Origin: Phreatobacter sp.
Lineage (GTDB): Bacteria > Pseudomonadota > Alphaproteobacteria > Rhizobiales > Phreatobacteraceae
Length of the DNA: 64,000 bases
Assembly (NCBI GenBank): GCA_019749835.1
Contig: JAIEPJ010000020.1
Span: 26,412 to 90,411 of the forward strand
Direction of reading: 5' to 3'
This document shows, piece after piece, positions 47,794-57,366 of the stretch. Below the pieces are notes generated by a model that saw only the letters and a program-made list of their open reading frames with translations, ran no database searches and was not told the DNA's origin. Position 1 is the stretch's first letter. The number at the start of each line of letters is the position of its first letter. Position numbers and translations under genes: made by a program.

Positions 47794-49482
47794 ATGCAAA
47801 GCCTTCTTCGCAATCTGTCTATCGCCCCAAAGATCTTCTCGGCCATCGCGCTTCTCCTCGCGACATCTGTGATCGTGGCTATGCTCGCCTTGTGGAATTT
47901 CGCGACCATGGACGCTGCGACCCGCGAAGTCGCGGCTTCTGCCACGCGGGTCGAGGCGGGGGGCCGAGCGACGGCCAACCTGCTGTCCTATGCGCGCGCG
48001 GTGGAATTCCTGCCGATCGAGATGCCGGTTTCACAGCGGGAAGCGTTCGAGAACTCCATGAACGACGAATATCGGCGGTTCCTGGTTCGGGTTACCCAAC
48101 TCGAGCAGACGTCGCGCACGTCGGTGGGTCGTGAGGACGTGGAAAAAATGCGCCGCCTGGCGGCCCAGCACCTGGCCGAGGCGTCAAAGATTCGAACCTT
48201 GTCCCGTGACGGGGCCTATGACGAGGCGGGCAAGATCGCATTCACGGCTGCACCGATCATCGCCCAGATCCGCGAGGTCCTCCGCGGCATCGAACAGCGT
48301 GCCTCCTCGCGTCAGCAGGCGGCCGTGAAGGCTGCCGATTCCGCCTATTCTCAGGCGACATGGATGATGATAGCGACCTTGGCCATCGGCGGCGCGCTGA
48401 GCCTGGCGCTCACGGCCTGGATCGTCATCGGCTTTATCACACGACCGCTCGGTGCCATGACCAGCGCCATGCTCAAGGTCGCCGATGGCGATGTGACCAT
48501 CAACGTTCCGGCGCTCGGCCAAAAAGACGAAATCGGCAAGCTTGCCGGCGCGCTTGAGACCTTCAAGGCGAACCTGATCGAGAGCCGTCGCCTGGAAGTC
48601 GAGCAGGCGACCGAGCGCGCCGCCAAGGAACGTCGTGCCAACGTGGTCGCCACCGCGGTGTCCGAGTTCGAAAAGTCGGTCAGCGAAATCGTTTCAACCG
48701 TTACCTCGGCTTCGGCCGAGCTTGAGGCCGCGGCGGGCACCCTGACGGGTACTGCCGAGGTGACTCAGACGAAGTCAGGCATGGTGGCCGCGGCTTCGGA
48801 ACAGGCCTCCGGCAATGTCCAGGCGGTTGCCGCCGCCACCGACGAGATGACCTCGTCGATCCACGAGATCGCCCGCCAGGTCCTGAATTCGACGGAAAAG
48901 GCGAATGCCGCCGTCGCCGAGGCGAAGGCGACCGACGCGAAGGTCTCGGCACTGCTGGACGCAGCCGGGCGCATCGGTGAAGTGGTGAAGCTGATCACGG
49001 CAGTGGCCGAGCAGACCAACCTGCTCGCGCTCAATGCAACGATCGAGGCGGCACGGGCCGGAGAGGCCGGCAAGGGCTTCGCGGTCGTCGCGTCCGAAGT
49101 GAAGGCCCTGGCCGGACAAACCGCAAAAGCCACCGATGCGATCGGCGCAGAGATCTCCGCCATCCAGACAGCGACTCGCGAAGCGGCCGCCTCCATCCGG
49201 TCCATCGGCACGACCATTGTCGAGGTCGCTGACACCGCAACGGCCATCGCAGCGGCGGTGGAAGAACAGGGCGTCGCGACCCAGGAGATCGCACGCAATG
49301 TCCAGGAAGCCGCCAAGGGGACCGTCGAGGTCGCGTCCTCGATCGTGGAGGTGAACCAGGGCGCCGTCGAGACCGGCTCGGCCTCCGCCCAGGTGCTCTC
49401 CGCGTCCCAGGAACTGTCGCAGCAGGGCAGCCGGCTCAAGACCCAGGTCGACGCGTTCCTCGCGACGGTGCGGGCGGCGTGA
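47794..49482 (+). CDS. methyl-accepting chemotaxis protein
   Basis: Two TM segments, HAMP ([41 protein letters not shown]), signalling hairpin ([40 protein letters not shown]). Confidence 0.96.
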   Translation: MQSLLRNLSIAPKIFSAIALLLATSVIVAMLALWNFATMDAATREVAASATRVEAGGRATANLLSYARAVEFLPIEMPVSQREAFENSMNDEYRRFLVRVTQLEQTSRTSVGREDVEKMRRLAAQHLAEASKIRTLSRDGAYDEAGKIAFTAAPIIAQIREVLRGIEQRASSRQQAAVKAADSAYSQATWMMIATLAIGGALSLALTAWIVIGFITRPLGAMTSAMLKVADGDVTINVPALGQKDEIGKLAGALETFKANLIESRRLEVEQATERAAKERRANVVATAVSEFEKSVSEIVSTVTSASAELEAAAGTLTGTAEVTQTKSGMVAAASEQASGNVQAVAAATDEMTSSIHEIARQVLNSTEKANAAVAEAKATDAKVSALLDAAGRIGEVVKLITAVAEQTNLLALNATIEAARAGEAGKGFAVVASEVKALAGQTAKATDAIGAEISAIQTATREAAASIRSIGTTIVEVADTATAIAAAVEEQGVATQEIARNVQEAAKGTVEVASSIVEVNQGAVETGSASAQVLSASQELSQQGSRLKTQVDAFLATVRAA

Positions 49483-49557
49483 CGGCCTTCGGTAACTGCC
49501 TCTGACGAAGCCGCCGGACCCCGGACAGGGCCCGGCCGGCCACTTTCGGCCAGCGCT

Positions 49558-50457
49558 CTATGATGATGCGTCCTGCCTCTTTCTGACACTTCGTGCCGAG
49601 AAGGCGATCAGGAGGACACCGGAAACCGCGACGATGGCGCCGCCGACGAGTGTCGTCACCGTCGGCACCTCGCCGAACACCAGGAACCCGATGCCTGAGG
49701 CCCAGATGATCTGGCTGTAGGTCATCGGCGAGACCACGGCCGCCGGGGCATTGGTGAAGGCCCAGACCAGCAGGATGTGCGAGACGACCCCGCAAAGACC
49801 TGAAATGACCAGCAGGCCGACGCCCGTCAGGCCCGGCATTCCGGGAAAGGCCAGGGCACCGATCGCCGAGACGACGAGCGCCCAGAAACTCGCATGGAAG
49901 AGCAGCGCCGTCATCGGATCGGTCCGTCCGGTATGGCGCGTCAGCACCTGATAGACGGCATTGAGACCGGCGAGCGCCAGGGGAAACAGCAGCGCCAGCG
50001 AGAGAAAGGGCGCGCCGGGATCGAGCGCGATCAGCACGCCGGCAAAACCCATGGCAATGAACAGCCACTGCAACGGGCGCGTCCGTTCGCCGAGCGCCGG
50101 TCCGGCCAGGGCGGTGGCGAGGAGCGGCGCGGAGAGCGCGATGGCATAGGTCTGCGACAGCGTAAGATGCGTCAGCGACAGCACCACGAAGAGCGTCGTG
50201 CCGGCGAGGCAGAGTCCGCGGGCGATCTGCAGCAGCGGATGGCGGGTGATGACGAAGCGCGTCCAGTCGCTCGCCAGCGCCCAGACGCCCAGCGCTGCGA
50301 ACTGCACCGCATTGCGCAGAAACACGACGACCGCCACCGAGGCCTCGCGCGCCACCACCCGCATCAGCGAGTCCATGACGACGAACAGGAACACCGCGCT
50401 GGTCATGGCGAGCGCCGCGAGGATGACGGTCCTGCGTTCGGAGCGGACAGTTGTCAC
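49558..50457 (-). CDS. DMT/EamA family transporter
   Basis: 10-TM hydrophobic protein; GTG start overlapping the upstream gene stop. Confidence 0.88.
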   Translation of the reverse strand: MTTVRSERRTVILAALAMTSAVFLFVVMDSLMRVVAREASVAVVVFLRNAVQFAALGVWALASDWTRFVITRHPLLQIARGLCLAGTTLFVVLSLTHLTLSQTYAIALSAPLLATALAGPALGERTRPLQWLFIAMGFAGVLIALDPGAPFLSLALLFPLALAGLNAVYQVLTRHTGRTDPMTALLFHASFWALVVSAIGALAFPGMPGLTGVGLLVISGLCGVVSHILLVWAFTNAPAAVVSPMTYSQIIWASGIGFLVFGEVPTVTTLVGGAIVAVSGVLLIAFSARSVRKRQDASS

Positions 50458-51362
50458 GCGCCCACCCTGAACAGGCGGGCAGGATTGTCGCGAACCATCC
50501 GCGCGAGGTCGTCCCGTGCGACGCCGGCCGCGCCCAGCAGGCGCAGGAACAGGCGCAATCCCTCGACCGGCCGGGGCAGGATACCGACGCCGCAATCGCT
50601 GGAGACGATCACGCTGGCGGCACCGTGTCGCCGGATGATCGCGGCCATGCGCGCTATGCTGACGCCGGCGATGACATGGGCCTCGGCATCGACATGGGTG
50701 AGCGGGACATCGGCAGCCGGCGAGGCGAAGAAATAGGAGAGTTCCGCAACCGCGCCGCCGCTGATCACCGCCGCAATCGCCGCGTCGTCGTAATGCGAGG
50801 CGGGCACGAGGATGCGACCAACGCCGCGGGCACGGGCAAACTCGACCAGCCGCACCGCCTCGTGGGCCGCGACATGGCCGGTATTGAACACAACATCCGC
50901 TGCGGCGATGCGGTCGAGGATCTGCGGGAGCGGGTCCGGAAGCGGCCCTGTTTCCGGGACTTCGAAACAGGCTTCGACATAGAGCGGGGACCGGCCCTCC
51001 GCGCGCGCCACATGGCGGGTGTGGTGTGTCGGCAGAGAGATGAATCGCGCGCCGGTACCCGGCCCGTAGCCATAGGCGAGGGCGATCGCGACCGCCTCGG
51101 CCGAAACACCGCCCGCCGGCGGCTCCATGATCAAGCCACCCCAGATGTCGAGGTCGGGAGCCCCAAGGATGCGACGGGCCAGGGCCGCATAGCCAGCCGA
51201 ATTGGCGAAATTGTCCATGAGCCCGAGGCCCGCCATGCCGGCGGCCCGTGCTTCACGCATGGCCTCGATCACGTCGAGCGAGCGCGCATTGATATGCGGG
51301 CAGGCGTGGACATGGCAGTCGACGGCGCCGACGGTCAGGTCCTTGTCGCTCGCGGCAGCCAC
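50454..51362 (-). CDS. amidohydrolase-like protein (metal-dependent hydrolase fold, possibly DUF6282)
   Basis: VGAVDCHVHACPHINARS, FNTGHVAAHEAVRLVEFARARGVGRILVPASHYDD, IVSSDCGVGILPRPVEGLRLFLRLL. Confidence 0.78.
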   Translation of the reverse strand: MAAASDKDLTVGAVDCHVHACPHINARSLDVIEAMREARAAGMAGLGLMDNFANSAGYAALARRILGAPDLDIWGGLIMEPPAGGVSAEAVAIALAYGYGPGTGARFISLPTHHTRHVARAEGRSPLYVEACFEVPETGPLPDPLPQILDRIAAADVVFNTGHVAAHEAVRLVEFARARGVGRILVPASHYDDAAIAAVISGGAVAELSYFFASPAADVPLTHVDAEAHVIAGVSIARMAAIIRRHGAASVIVSSDCGVGILPRPVEGLRLFLRLLGAAGVARDDLARMVRDNPARLFRVGA

Positions 51363-51363
51363 C

Positions 51364-52101
51364 TCAATGTCTCAGGATCTTGGCGGTAAAATCCTTGAGA
51401 CGGTCGGTTTCCGGCGCGTCGAAGACACGTTGGGGAGTGCCGATCTCGACAATCTTGCCCTGGTCCATGAAGGCGACGCGGCTCGCCACCTCCCGGACGA
51501 AGCCCATCTCGTGACTGACGATGATCATCGTCATGCCCTCGCGTCCGAGCGCACGGATCGTGTCAAGCACCTCCGTGACCAGTTCAGGGTCGAGCGCCGA
51601 GGTCACCTCGTCAAGCAGCAGCACATCAGGCTTCAGCGCGAGCGCCCGGGCGATCGCCACACGCTGCTGCTGCCCGCCGGACAGTTCGTCGGGATAGGCC
51701 CCCACCTTGGCGGACAGCCCGACCTTTGCGAGGAATTCGCGCGCCTCAGCCTCGACATCGCGGCGCGCCCTGCCCTTCACGATGGTCGGTGCGATCGTGA
51801 CGTTGCGCAGGGCCGTCATGTTCTGGAACAGATTGTACTGCTGGAACACGATGGCGAACCGGTCACGCGCGCGCTTCAGCGAGGCCTTCGACCCATAGTC
51901 GATCCGCTCCTCGTCCAGCACGACATGTCCGGCATGTGGCCGGATCAGGCCGACAAGGGTGCGCAAAAGGGTCGATTTGCCCGAGCCCGACGGGCCGATC
52001 AGGGCGAGGATCTCACCGCGACCGATCGACAGGTCGATGCCGGACAGCACGTCGATGGCGCCGTAGCGGGCGGCGAGGCCCTGAACCGTCAAGAAAGTCA
52101 A
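51364..52101 (-). CDS. amino acid ABC transporter ATP-binding protein (GlnQ type)
   Basis: [53 protein letters not shown]. Confidence 0.95.
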   Translation of the reverse strand: MTFLTVQGLAARYGAIDVLSGIDLSIGRGEILALIGPSGSGKSTLLRTLVGLIRPHAGHVVLDEERIDYGSKASLKRARDRFAIVFQQYNLFQNMTALRNVTIAPTIVKGRARRDVEAEAREFLAKVGLSAKVGAYPDELSGGQQQRVAIARALALKPDVLLLDEVTSALDPELVTEVLDTIRALGREGMTMIIVSHEMGFVREVASRVAFMDQGKIVEIGTPQRVFDAPETDRLKDFTAKILRH

Positions 52102-52248
52102 GCCAATGTCTCCTGCAAGCCCGGTCCGGATTCCGCATAGGCGTGCCTCCTTAACAGGCTTGCTCCTGTTTCGAGCAGCACGCTAGCCTGCCCGAAGGTC
52201 AAGGGCCCGGCAAGGCAAGGCCCACCTCGGATTGAAGGGAACGACGAC

Positions 52249-53094
52249 ATGACTGATCTGCCGAAGCGTCCGATCTCCCGCCGCGTGGCGTTGAGCCTCG
52301 CCGCAGGCGCCGCAACGCTCGCTGCCCTGGGAGCGGACGGCACCAGCGCGCTGCCGCTCGACAAGGTGCTCGCCGCCAAGAAGCTGCGTGCCGGCATCAA
52401 TCCGACGCTGCCGCCCTTCGGCGTGTTCAATGCCCAGAACCAGATCGACGGTTTCGATGCCGACATCGCGCGCGAACTTGCGCGCCAGATGAGGGTGGAA
52501 CTGGAAATCGTCCAGGTCGGTTCGCCGGACCGGATTCCGTTCCTGCAGGCCGACCGCATCGACATCGTGCTCGGCGCCATGACGCGCACGGTCGAGCGCG
52601 CGCTGGTCATCGACTATACTGTTCCCCTCCACACCCAGAGCGTCGTGGTGCTGACCAAGGATGGCGGCACGACAGTGCCGATCGCCAAGCCTGCGGACCT
52701 CAACAACCCCCAGGTCAAGCTGGTCCAGGTGCGTGGCACGGTCGGCATTCCGTGGATCCAGGCCAATGCGCCGCAGGCGCAGGTCACGCTTCTCGACAAT
52801 TATCCGGACACGTTCCGGGCGCTCCAGCAGGGCCGCGCCGATGCCATGGTCGACGTGCTCGAGTCGATCGTCATCCCGATGCGCAACGTCCAGAACGTGA
52901 AGTGGAAGGTCCTCGACGAGGTGCTGGGATCGACCTGGGTCGGCATCGGCGTACAGAAGGGCAATTCGACCCTGCGCGACGTGCTGAACGTCACCCTCTT
53001 CGAGATGCATCGCTCCGGCTTCGTCGGCAAGACGTGGGAAAAGTGGTTCGGTGTGCCGATGAAGACGCCGGTTCCGCTCAACCCGATGTTCTGA
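52249..53094 (+). CDS. amino acid ABC transporter substrate-binding protein
   Basis: Tat-like ISRRVALSLAAG; LRAGINPTLPPFGVFNAQNQIDGFDADIARELARQM. Confidence 0.94.
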   Translation: MTDLPKRPISRRVALSLAAGAATLAALGADGTSALPLDKVLAAKKLRAGINPTLPPFGVFNAQNQIDGFDADIARELARQMRVELEIVQVGSPDRIPFLQADRIDIVLGAMTRTVERALVIDYTVPLHTQSVVVLTKDGGTTVPIAKPADLNNPQVKLVQVRGTVGIPWIQANAPQAQVTLLDNYPDTFRALQQGRADAMVDVLESIVIPMRNVQNVKWKVLDEVLGSTWVGIGVQKGNSTLRDVLNVTLFEMHRSGFVGKTWEKWFGVPMKTPVPLNPMF

Positions 53095-53152
53095 TGCCCA
53101 TCGGCCGGGGCCCGTACGCCCCGGCCGCCCCTCCCCGCCAAGGCATGCAACG

Positions 53153-53821
53153 ATGAGCCTCCAATACGGCCAGGTGATCTCCTATCTGCCGGATTTCCTT
53201 GCCGGCGCCTGGCTCTCGCTGCAGATCGCCTCGCTCGCCTTCGTCATGGGGCTGCTGATCGGGCTGTTCGGTGCCGCAGTACTCACCTATGGCGGCACGC
53301 TGGCCCGCGCGCCGATCCGCGCCTATGTCAGCTTCTGCACGAACACGCCGCAGCTGGTGCAGATCTTCTTCCTGTTCTTCGCCCTGCCCGACATGGGCAT
53401 CATCCTGTCGCCCTATGCCGCCGTGCTGATCGGCATGACGCTGAATGCCGGCGCCTATCTGACCGAGATCCAGCGCGCCGGCTTCCAGTCGATCCAGCGC
53501 GCCGAGATCGATGCGGCGGAGACGCTGGGCTTTTCGAGGTTTCAACTGGTGCGCTACGTGGTGGCACCACACATTATCCGCACGCTCTATCCGGGCCTGT
53601 CCAACCAGTACATCATCATGATGCTGGGTACCTCGATGGCGGCGATCTTCGGGGTCGAGGAACTCACCGCCCGCGCCCTCAACGCCAATGCGGTCACCTT
53701 CCGGTCGATCGAGATCTTCTCGATGACCGCGCTCATCTATATCGGGCTCACCATCATCGCTTCCGCCTTGCTCTATGCGCTCGGGCGGGTGCTGTTCCGC
53801 GTCAAGGCGAGGGCCTTCTGA
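53153..53821 (+). CDS. amino acid ABC transporter permease
   Basis: ISYLPDFLAGAWLSLQIASLAFVMG; AETLGFSRFQLVRYVVAPHIIRTLYPGLSNQYI. Confidence 0.94.
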   Translation: MSLQYGQVISYLPDFLAGAWLSLQIASLAFVMGLLIGLFGAAVLTYGGTLARAPIRAYVSFCTNTPQLVQIFFLFFALPDMGIILSPYAAVLIGMTLNAGAYLTEIQRAGFQSIQRAEIDAAETLGFSRFQLVRYVVAPHIIRTLYPGLSNQYIIMMLGTSMAAIFGVEELTARALNANAVTFRSIEIFSMTALIYIGLTIIASALLYALGRVLFRVKARAF

Positions 53822-54540
53822 TGGGCATCATCGCCGGACTGATGGAAGAGGCGCCGCGTTTCTTCACTTATTGGAACATGCTGTTCCTGGCCAATGCGGC
53901 GCTCAACACGCTGCTGGTCTCGCTGATCGGCTGCCTCGCCGGCTATGCGCTCGGCTTCACCATCGCCACTTTCCGCCTGCCGCAGATCACCCCGATCGGG
54001 CCGGTGCGCGGCGTGCTCATCCTCTATGTCGAGGCGATCCGCCGTATCCCCTTCCTCGTCCTCCTGATGTGCGTGTTCTTCGGGTTCCAGCTTTCGGGAG
54101 TTCAGGCGAGCCTGTTCCTGATCGCGGTGACCGCCGTGGCACTGCGCATGTCGGCGCTCTCGGCCGAGAATGTGCGCGCCGGCTACGAGGCGGTCCACGA
54201 GCGCCAATGGGACGCGGCGCTGACGATGAACATCCCGCCGCTGACGGCCTTGTTCCGCATCGTGCTGCCGCAATCCTGGCGGGTCATCCTGCCGCCCTCC
54301 ACCATCCACACGGTCAGCATGATCAAGGAGACGTCGCTGGTCTCGCAGATCGGCTTTCTGGAGCTCACCTTTTCGGCCCGCATGCTGAACCAGCGCGGTT
54401 TCTCGGCGCTGATCTGCTACGGCACGGTGCTCGTGCTCTATTTCGTCATTTCCTACGCCTTCTCGGCCGCCGGCCGCTATGCCGAGCGCAAGCTCGTCGA
54501 TCAGGCGCGGACGGTCCGCACGCCCGTGCTGCCGGCATGA
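53821..54540 (+). CDS. amino acid ABC transporter permease
   Basis: AALNTLLVSLIGCLAGYALGFTIATFRL; PPLTALFRIVLPQSWRVILPPSTIHTVSMIKETSLVSQIG. Confidence 0.94.
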   Translation: MGIIAGLMEEAPRFFTYWNMLFLANAALNTLLVSLIGCLAGYALGFTIATFRLPQITPIGPVRGVLILYVEAIRRIPFLVLLMCVFFGFQLSGVQASLFLIAVTAVALRMSALSAENVRAGYEAVHERQWDAALTMNIPPLTALFRIVLPQSWRVILPPSTIHTVSMIKETSLVSQIGFLELTFSARMLNQRGFSALICYGTVLVLYFVISYAFSAAGRYAERKLVDQARTVRTPVLPA

Positions 54541-54827
54541 GCCTCTGGCGCGCAACCGAGGGCGTGACGCGACCGGCCGAAGTCACCTTCGCGGTGGATG
54601 GCACGGATGTCAGCGCACCGGCCGGCGAGCCGCTGGCGACCGCGCTCGCCGCCGCCGGCATGCTTGGCTTGCGCGACAGTCCGCGCGGCGGCACCCCGCG
54701 CGGCGCCTTCTGTCACATGGGACTCTGCCAGGAATGCGTCGTCACGGTCGACGGGCGCATCGTCCAGGCCTGCCTGACGCCCGTCCGCGCCGGCATGCAG
54801 GTGCGGCTCGGAGGCACGCTCCGGTGA
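54537..54827 (+). CDS. (2Fe-2S)-binding protein (cassette C)
   Basis: Cys motif RGAFCHMGLCQECVVTVDGRIVQACLTPV; ATGA overlap. Confidence 0.92.
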   Translation: MSLWRATEGVTRPAEVTFAVDGTDVSAPAGEPLATALAAAGMLGLRDSPRGGTPRGAFCHMGLCQECVVTVDGRIVQACLTPVRAGMQVRLGGTLR

Positions 54828-56251
54828 TCCGCCGCGCCGATTGTCTGGTGCTGGGAGCAGGCCCCGCCGGGACCGAGGCGGCTTTGGCCGCAGCAGAGGC
54901 CGGCCTCGATGTGGTGCTGATCGATGAACAGGCCGATGCCGGCGGCCAGGGCTGGCGAGCCCCCCTCGGCAGCCTGACGCTGCCGCGCAAGGGCGCGGAT
55001 GCCGAGGCGGGCGATCGCTTGAGGTCAAGGCTTGCCGCATCCGGCGTCGACCGCAGGCTTGGTCGCCGGGTCTGGTCGGTCGGTGGTGCCTTCCGGCTCG
55101 ACGCCGTGGGCCCGGACGGCGCGGAAGCCTATGAGGCCCCCCGCCTGATCGCTGCCACCGGGGCCCATGAGCGCGTCGTGCCCTTTCCCGGCTGGACCCT
55201 GCCGGGGGTCATCGGCCTTGCCGGCGCCACCGTCCTGTTGAAGGCGCAGGCGGTCCTGCCGGGCCGCCGGGTGGTGGTGGCGGGGGCCGGTCCGCTGCTC
55301 TTCGCCGTCGCTGCCGGTATCGTCGCCAAGGGTGGCACGGTCGCAGCCATCGTCGACATGGACGGCCGGCTCGCCTGGGCGAGACGGCTGCCCGGCCTCG
55401 CCCGCCGCTTGGATCTGCTGAAGGAGGGGCTGGGCTGGACCTGGTCGATCCTCGGCGCCCGCGTGCCCTTTCTCGCCGGCCATGGCGTTCGCTGCGCGAC
55501 AGGCCGGTCCGAAGTCGAAGCCGTCATCGTCGGGCCGGTCGATGCCGACGGCGCACCGATCGCAGGGCCGGAGCGGCGGTTCGCATGCGATGCGCTGGCC
55601 GTCGGCCACGGGCTCGTTCCGGGCGGTGAAGTGCCGAAGATCCTGCGTGCCGCCCATCTGTATGACAGACTGCGCGGCGGCTTCATTCCGGAACTCGACC
55701 CCTATGGCCGCACCACGATCGAGAACCTCTATGCCTGCGGCGACGGCACCGGCATCCGCGGCGCGCGTCCGTCGGCGGCCGCGGGCCGATTGGCTGGTCT
55801 CGCCGCGGCCCATGACGCCGGCCGGCTCGATGCGGCGGCCTTTACCGCGCTCGCCGAACCCACGCTCCAGGTGCTGTCGGAATACCGTCCCTTCGCCGAC
55901 ACGGTCGCGGGCGCCATGGCGCTGCGACCCGCGCAGGTCGCCGCCATCGACCCCGCCACCGTGGTCTGCCGCTGCGAGGACGTCAGCCGCGCCGAGATCG
56001 ATGCCGCCGTCGATGCGGGCGCCAGCGACATCAACCAGATGAAGCATTTCACCCGCTGTGGCATGGGGCCCTGCCAGGGCCGGATGTGTGGCGATGTCGC
56101 CGCCGAACTTGTCGCCCAGCGGCGCGGCGTGACGCGCGAGACAGTTGGCTACTGGACCCAGCGCGTGCCGCTCAGACCCGTCCCCTTCGACACGATGATC
56201 GGCAGTTTCGACTATGCCGACATCCCGATCCCGCCACCGGCGCCGCTATGA
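54824..56251 (+). CDS. FAD/NAD(P)-binding oxidoreductase with BFD-like [2Fe-2S] domain (cassette C)
   Basis: GTG start overlapping previous stop; DCLVLGAGPAGTEAALAAAEAGLDVVLIDEQ; VCRCEDVSRAEIDAAVDAGASDINQMKHFTRCGMGPCQGRMCG. Confidence 0.93.
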   Translation: MIRRADCLVLGAGPAGTEAALAAAEAGLDVVLIDEQADAGGQGWRAPLGSLTLPRKGADAEAGDRLRSRLAASGVDRRLGRRVWSVGGAFRLDAVGPDGAEAYEAPRLIAATGAHERVVPFPGWTLPGVIGLAGATVLLKAQAVLPGRRVVVAGAGPLLFAVAAGIVAKGGTVAAIVDMDGRLAWARRLPGLARRLDLLKEGLGWTWSILGARVPFLAGHGVRCATGRSEVEAVIVGPVDADGAPIAGPERRFACDALAVGHGLVPGGEVPKILRAAHLYDRLRGGFIPELDPYGRTTIENLYACGDGTGIRGARPSAAAGRLAGLAAAHDAGRLDAAAFTALAEPTLQVLSEYRPFADTVAGAMALRPAQVAAIDPATVVCRCEDVSRAEIDAAVDAGASDINQMKHFTRCGMGPCQGRMCGDVAAELVAQRRGVTRETVGYWTQRVPLRPVPFDTMIGSFDYADIPIPPPAPL

Positions 56252-57366
56252 GCCAAGCGCCCATCTACGATCTCGGCGTCATCGGCGGCGGCGTGGTCGG
56301 TTCCACGCTGGCGCTGCTGGCCCAGCGCGGCGGCCTGTCTACCGCGATCCTCGACCGCGGCCCGCTCTGCCGCGAGGCCTCCGGAGTCAATGCGGGCACG
56401 CTGACCCTGCAGATGACCCGTGTCGCGCTCATCCCCCACGCGATGCGGGCCCATGCCATGTGGGCCTCCGCCCGCGACTGGCTTGGCCATGATGTCGGCG
56501 TCGTGGTCTGCGACGGCCTGTCGCTCGCTTTCACCGAACGCGAAGCGGCGCTTCTGGAGGAGCGGGCGGGGAAGCGCCGGGCCGCTGGCGCGCCGATCAC
56601 CATCATCAGCCGCGACGAGGCGCTGCGGGTCGAGCCTGGTATCTCCGACAAGATCCTGATGGCCGGCCATTGCGTGGTCGACGGCTATGCCAATGCCTAT
56701 CTGACCGGTCAGGCCTTCCGGGCAGCGCTGGTGGATGCCGGCGTGGCGGTGATGGAGAACCGCGGGGTCAGCGGACTCGACCGCACTGACAAGGGCTTCG
56801 TCGCCCAGACGGCGCAAGGCCCAGTTTCCTTCCGCCGCGTCGTACTCGCCGGTGGAGTCTGGATCGAGCCGATGATGGCCTGGCTCGGCGTTCACCTGCC
56901 GATCAAGGTGCTAGTCAACCAGCTGTCGGTGACGGAACGCATCCGGCCGGTCATGCGCACCGTGGTCGGAATCGCGTCGGGGCTCCTGTCACTGAAGCAA
57001 TATCCCCATGGCACGGTCGTCATCGGCGGCGGCTGGCAGGGTATCGGCGACCGCGAGCGCGGTGGCGTCGAACTCGTCCCCGAACGGCTCGTCGGCAATA
57101 TCCGGCTCGCCTGCCACGCCATCCCGGAACTGGCCGGCGCAAGGCTAGCCCGCGCCTGGGCGGGCCTCGAGGCGGAGACCGCGGACGCCCTGCCCGCCGC
57201 CGGACCCATTCCCGGCATTCCCGATGCTTATGTCTGCGGCTCCATCCATTCGGGCTATACCAGCGGTCCCTCCATTGCCCGCTCGCTCGCCGATGTCATC
57301 CTCGGCCGCGAGCCCGACCTGCCGCTCTTTCCCATCGACCGCCTGATGAAGGCCGCTCCGCCATGA
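56248..57366 (+). CDS. FAD-dependent oxidoreductase, DAO family (cassette C)
   Basis: IYDLGVIGGGVVGSTLALLAQRGGLSTAILDRGPLCREASGVNAGTL; ATGA overlap. Confidence 0.92.
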   Translation: MSQAPIYDLGVIGGGVVGSTLALLAQRGGLSTAILDRGPLCREASGVNAGTLTLQMTRVALIPHAMRAHAMWASARDWLGHDVGVVVCDGLSLAFTEREAALLEERAGKRRAAGAPITIISRDEALRVEPGISDKILMAGHCVVDGYANAYLTGQAFRAALVDAGVAVMENRGVSGLDRTDKGFVAQTAQGPVSFRRVVLAGGVWIEPMMAWLGVHLPIKVLVNQLSVTERIRPVMRTVVGIASGLLSLKQYPHGTVVIGGGWQGIGDRERGGVELVPERLVGNIRLACHAIPELAGARLARAWAGLEAETADALPAAGPIPGIPDAYVCGSIHSGYTSGPSIARSLADVILGREPDLPLFPIDRLMKAAPP

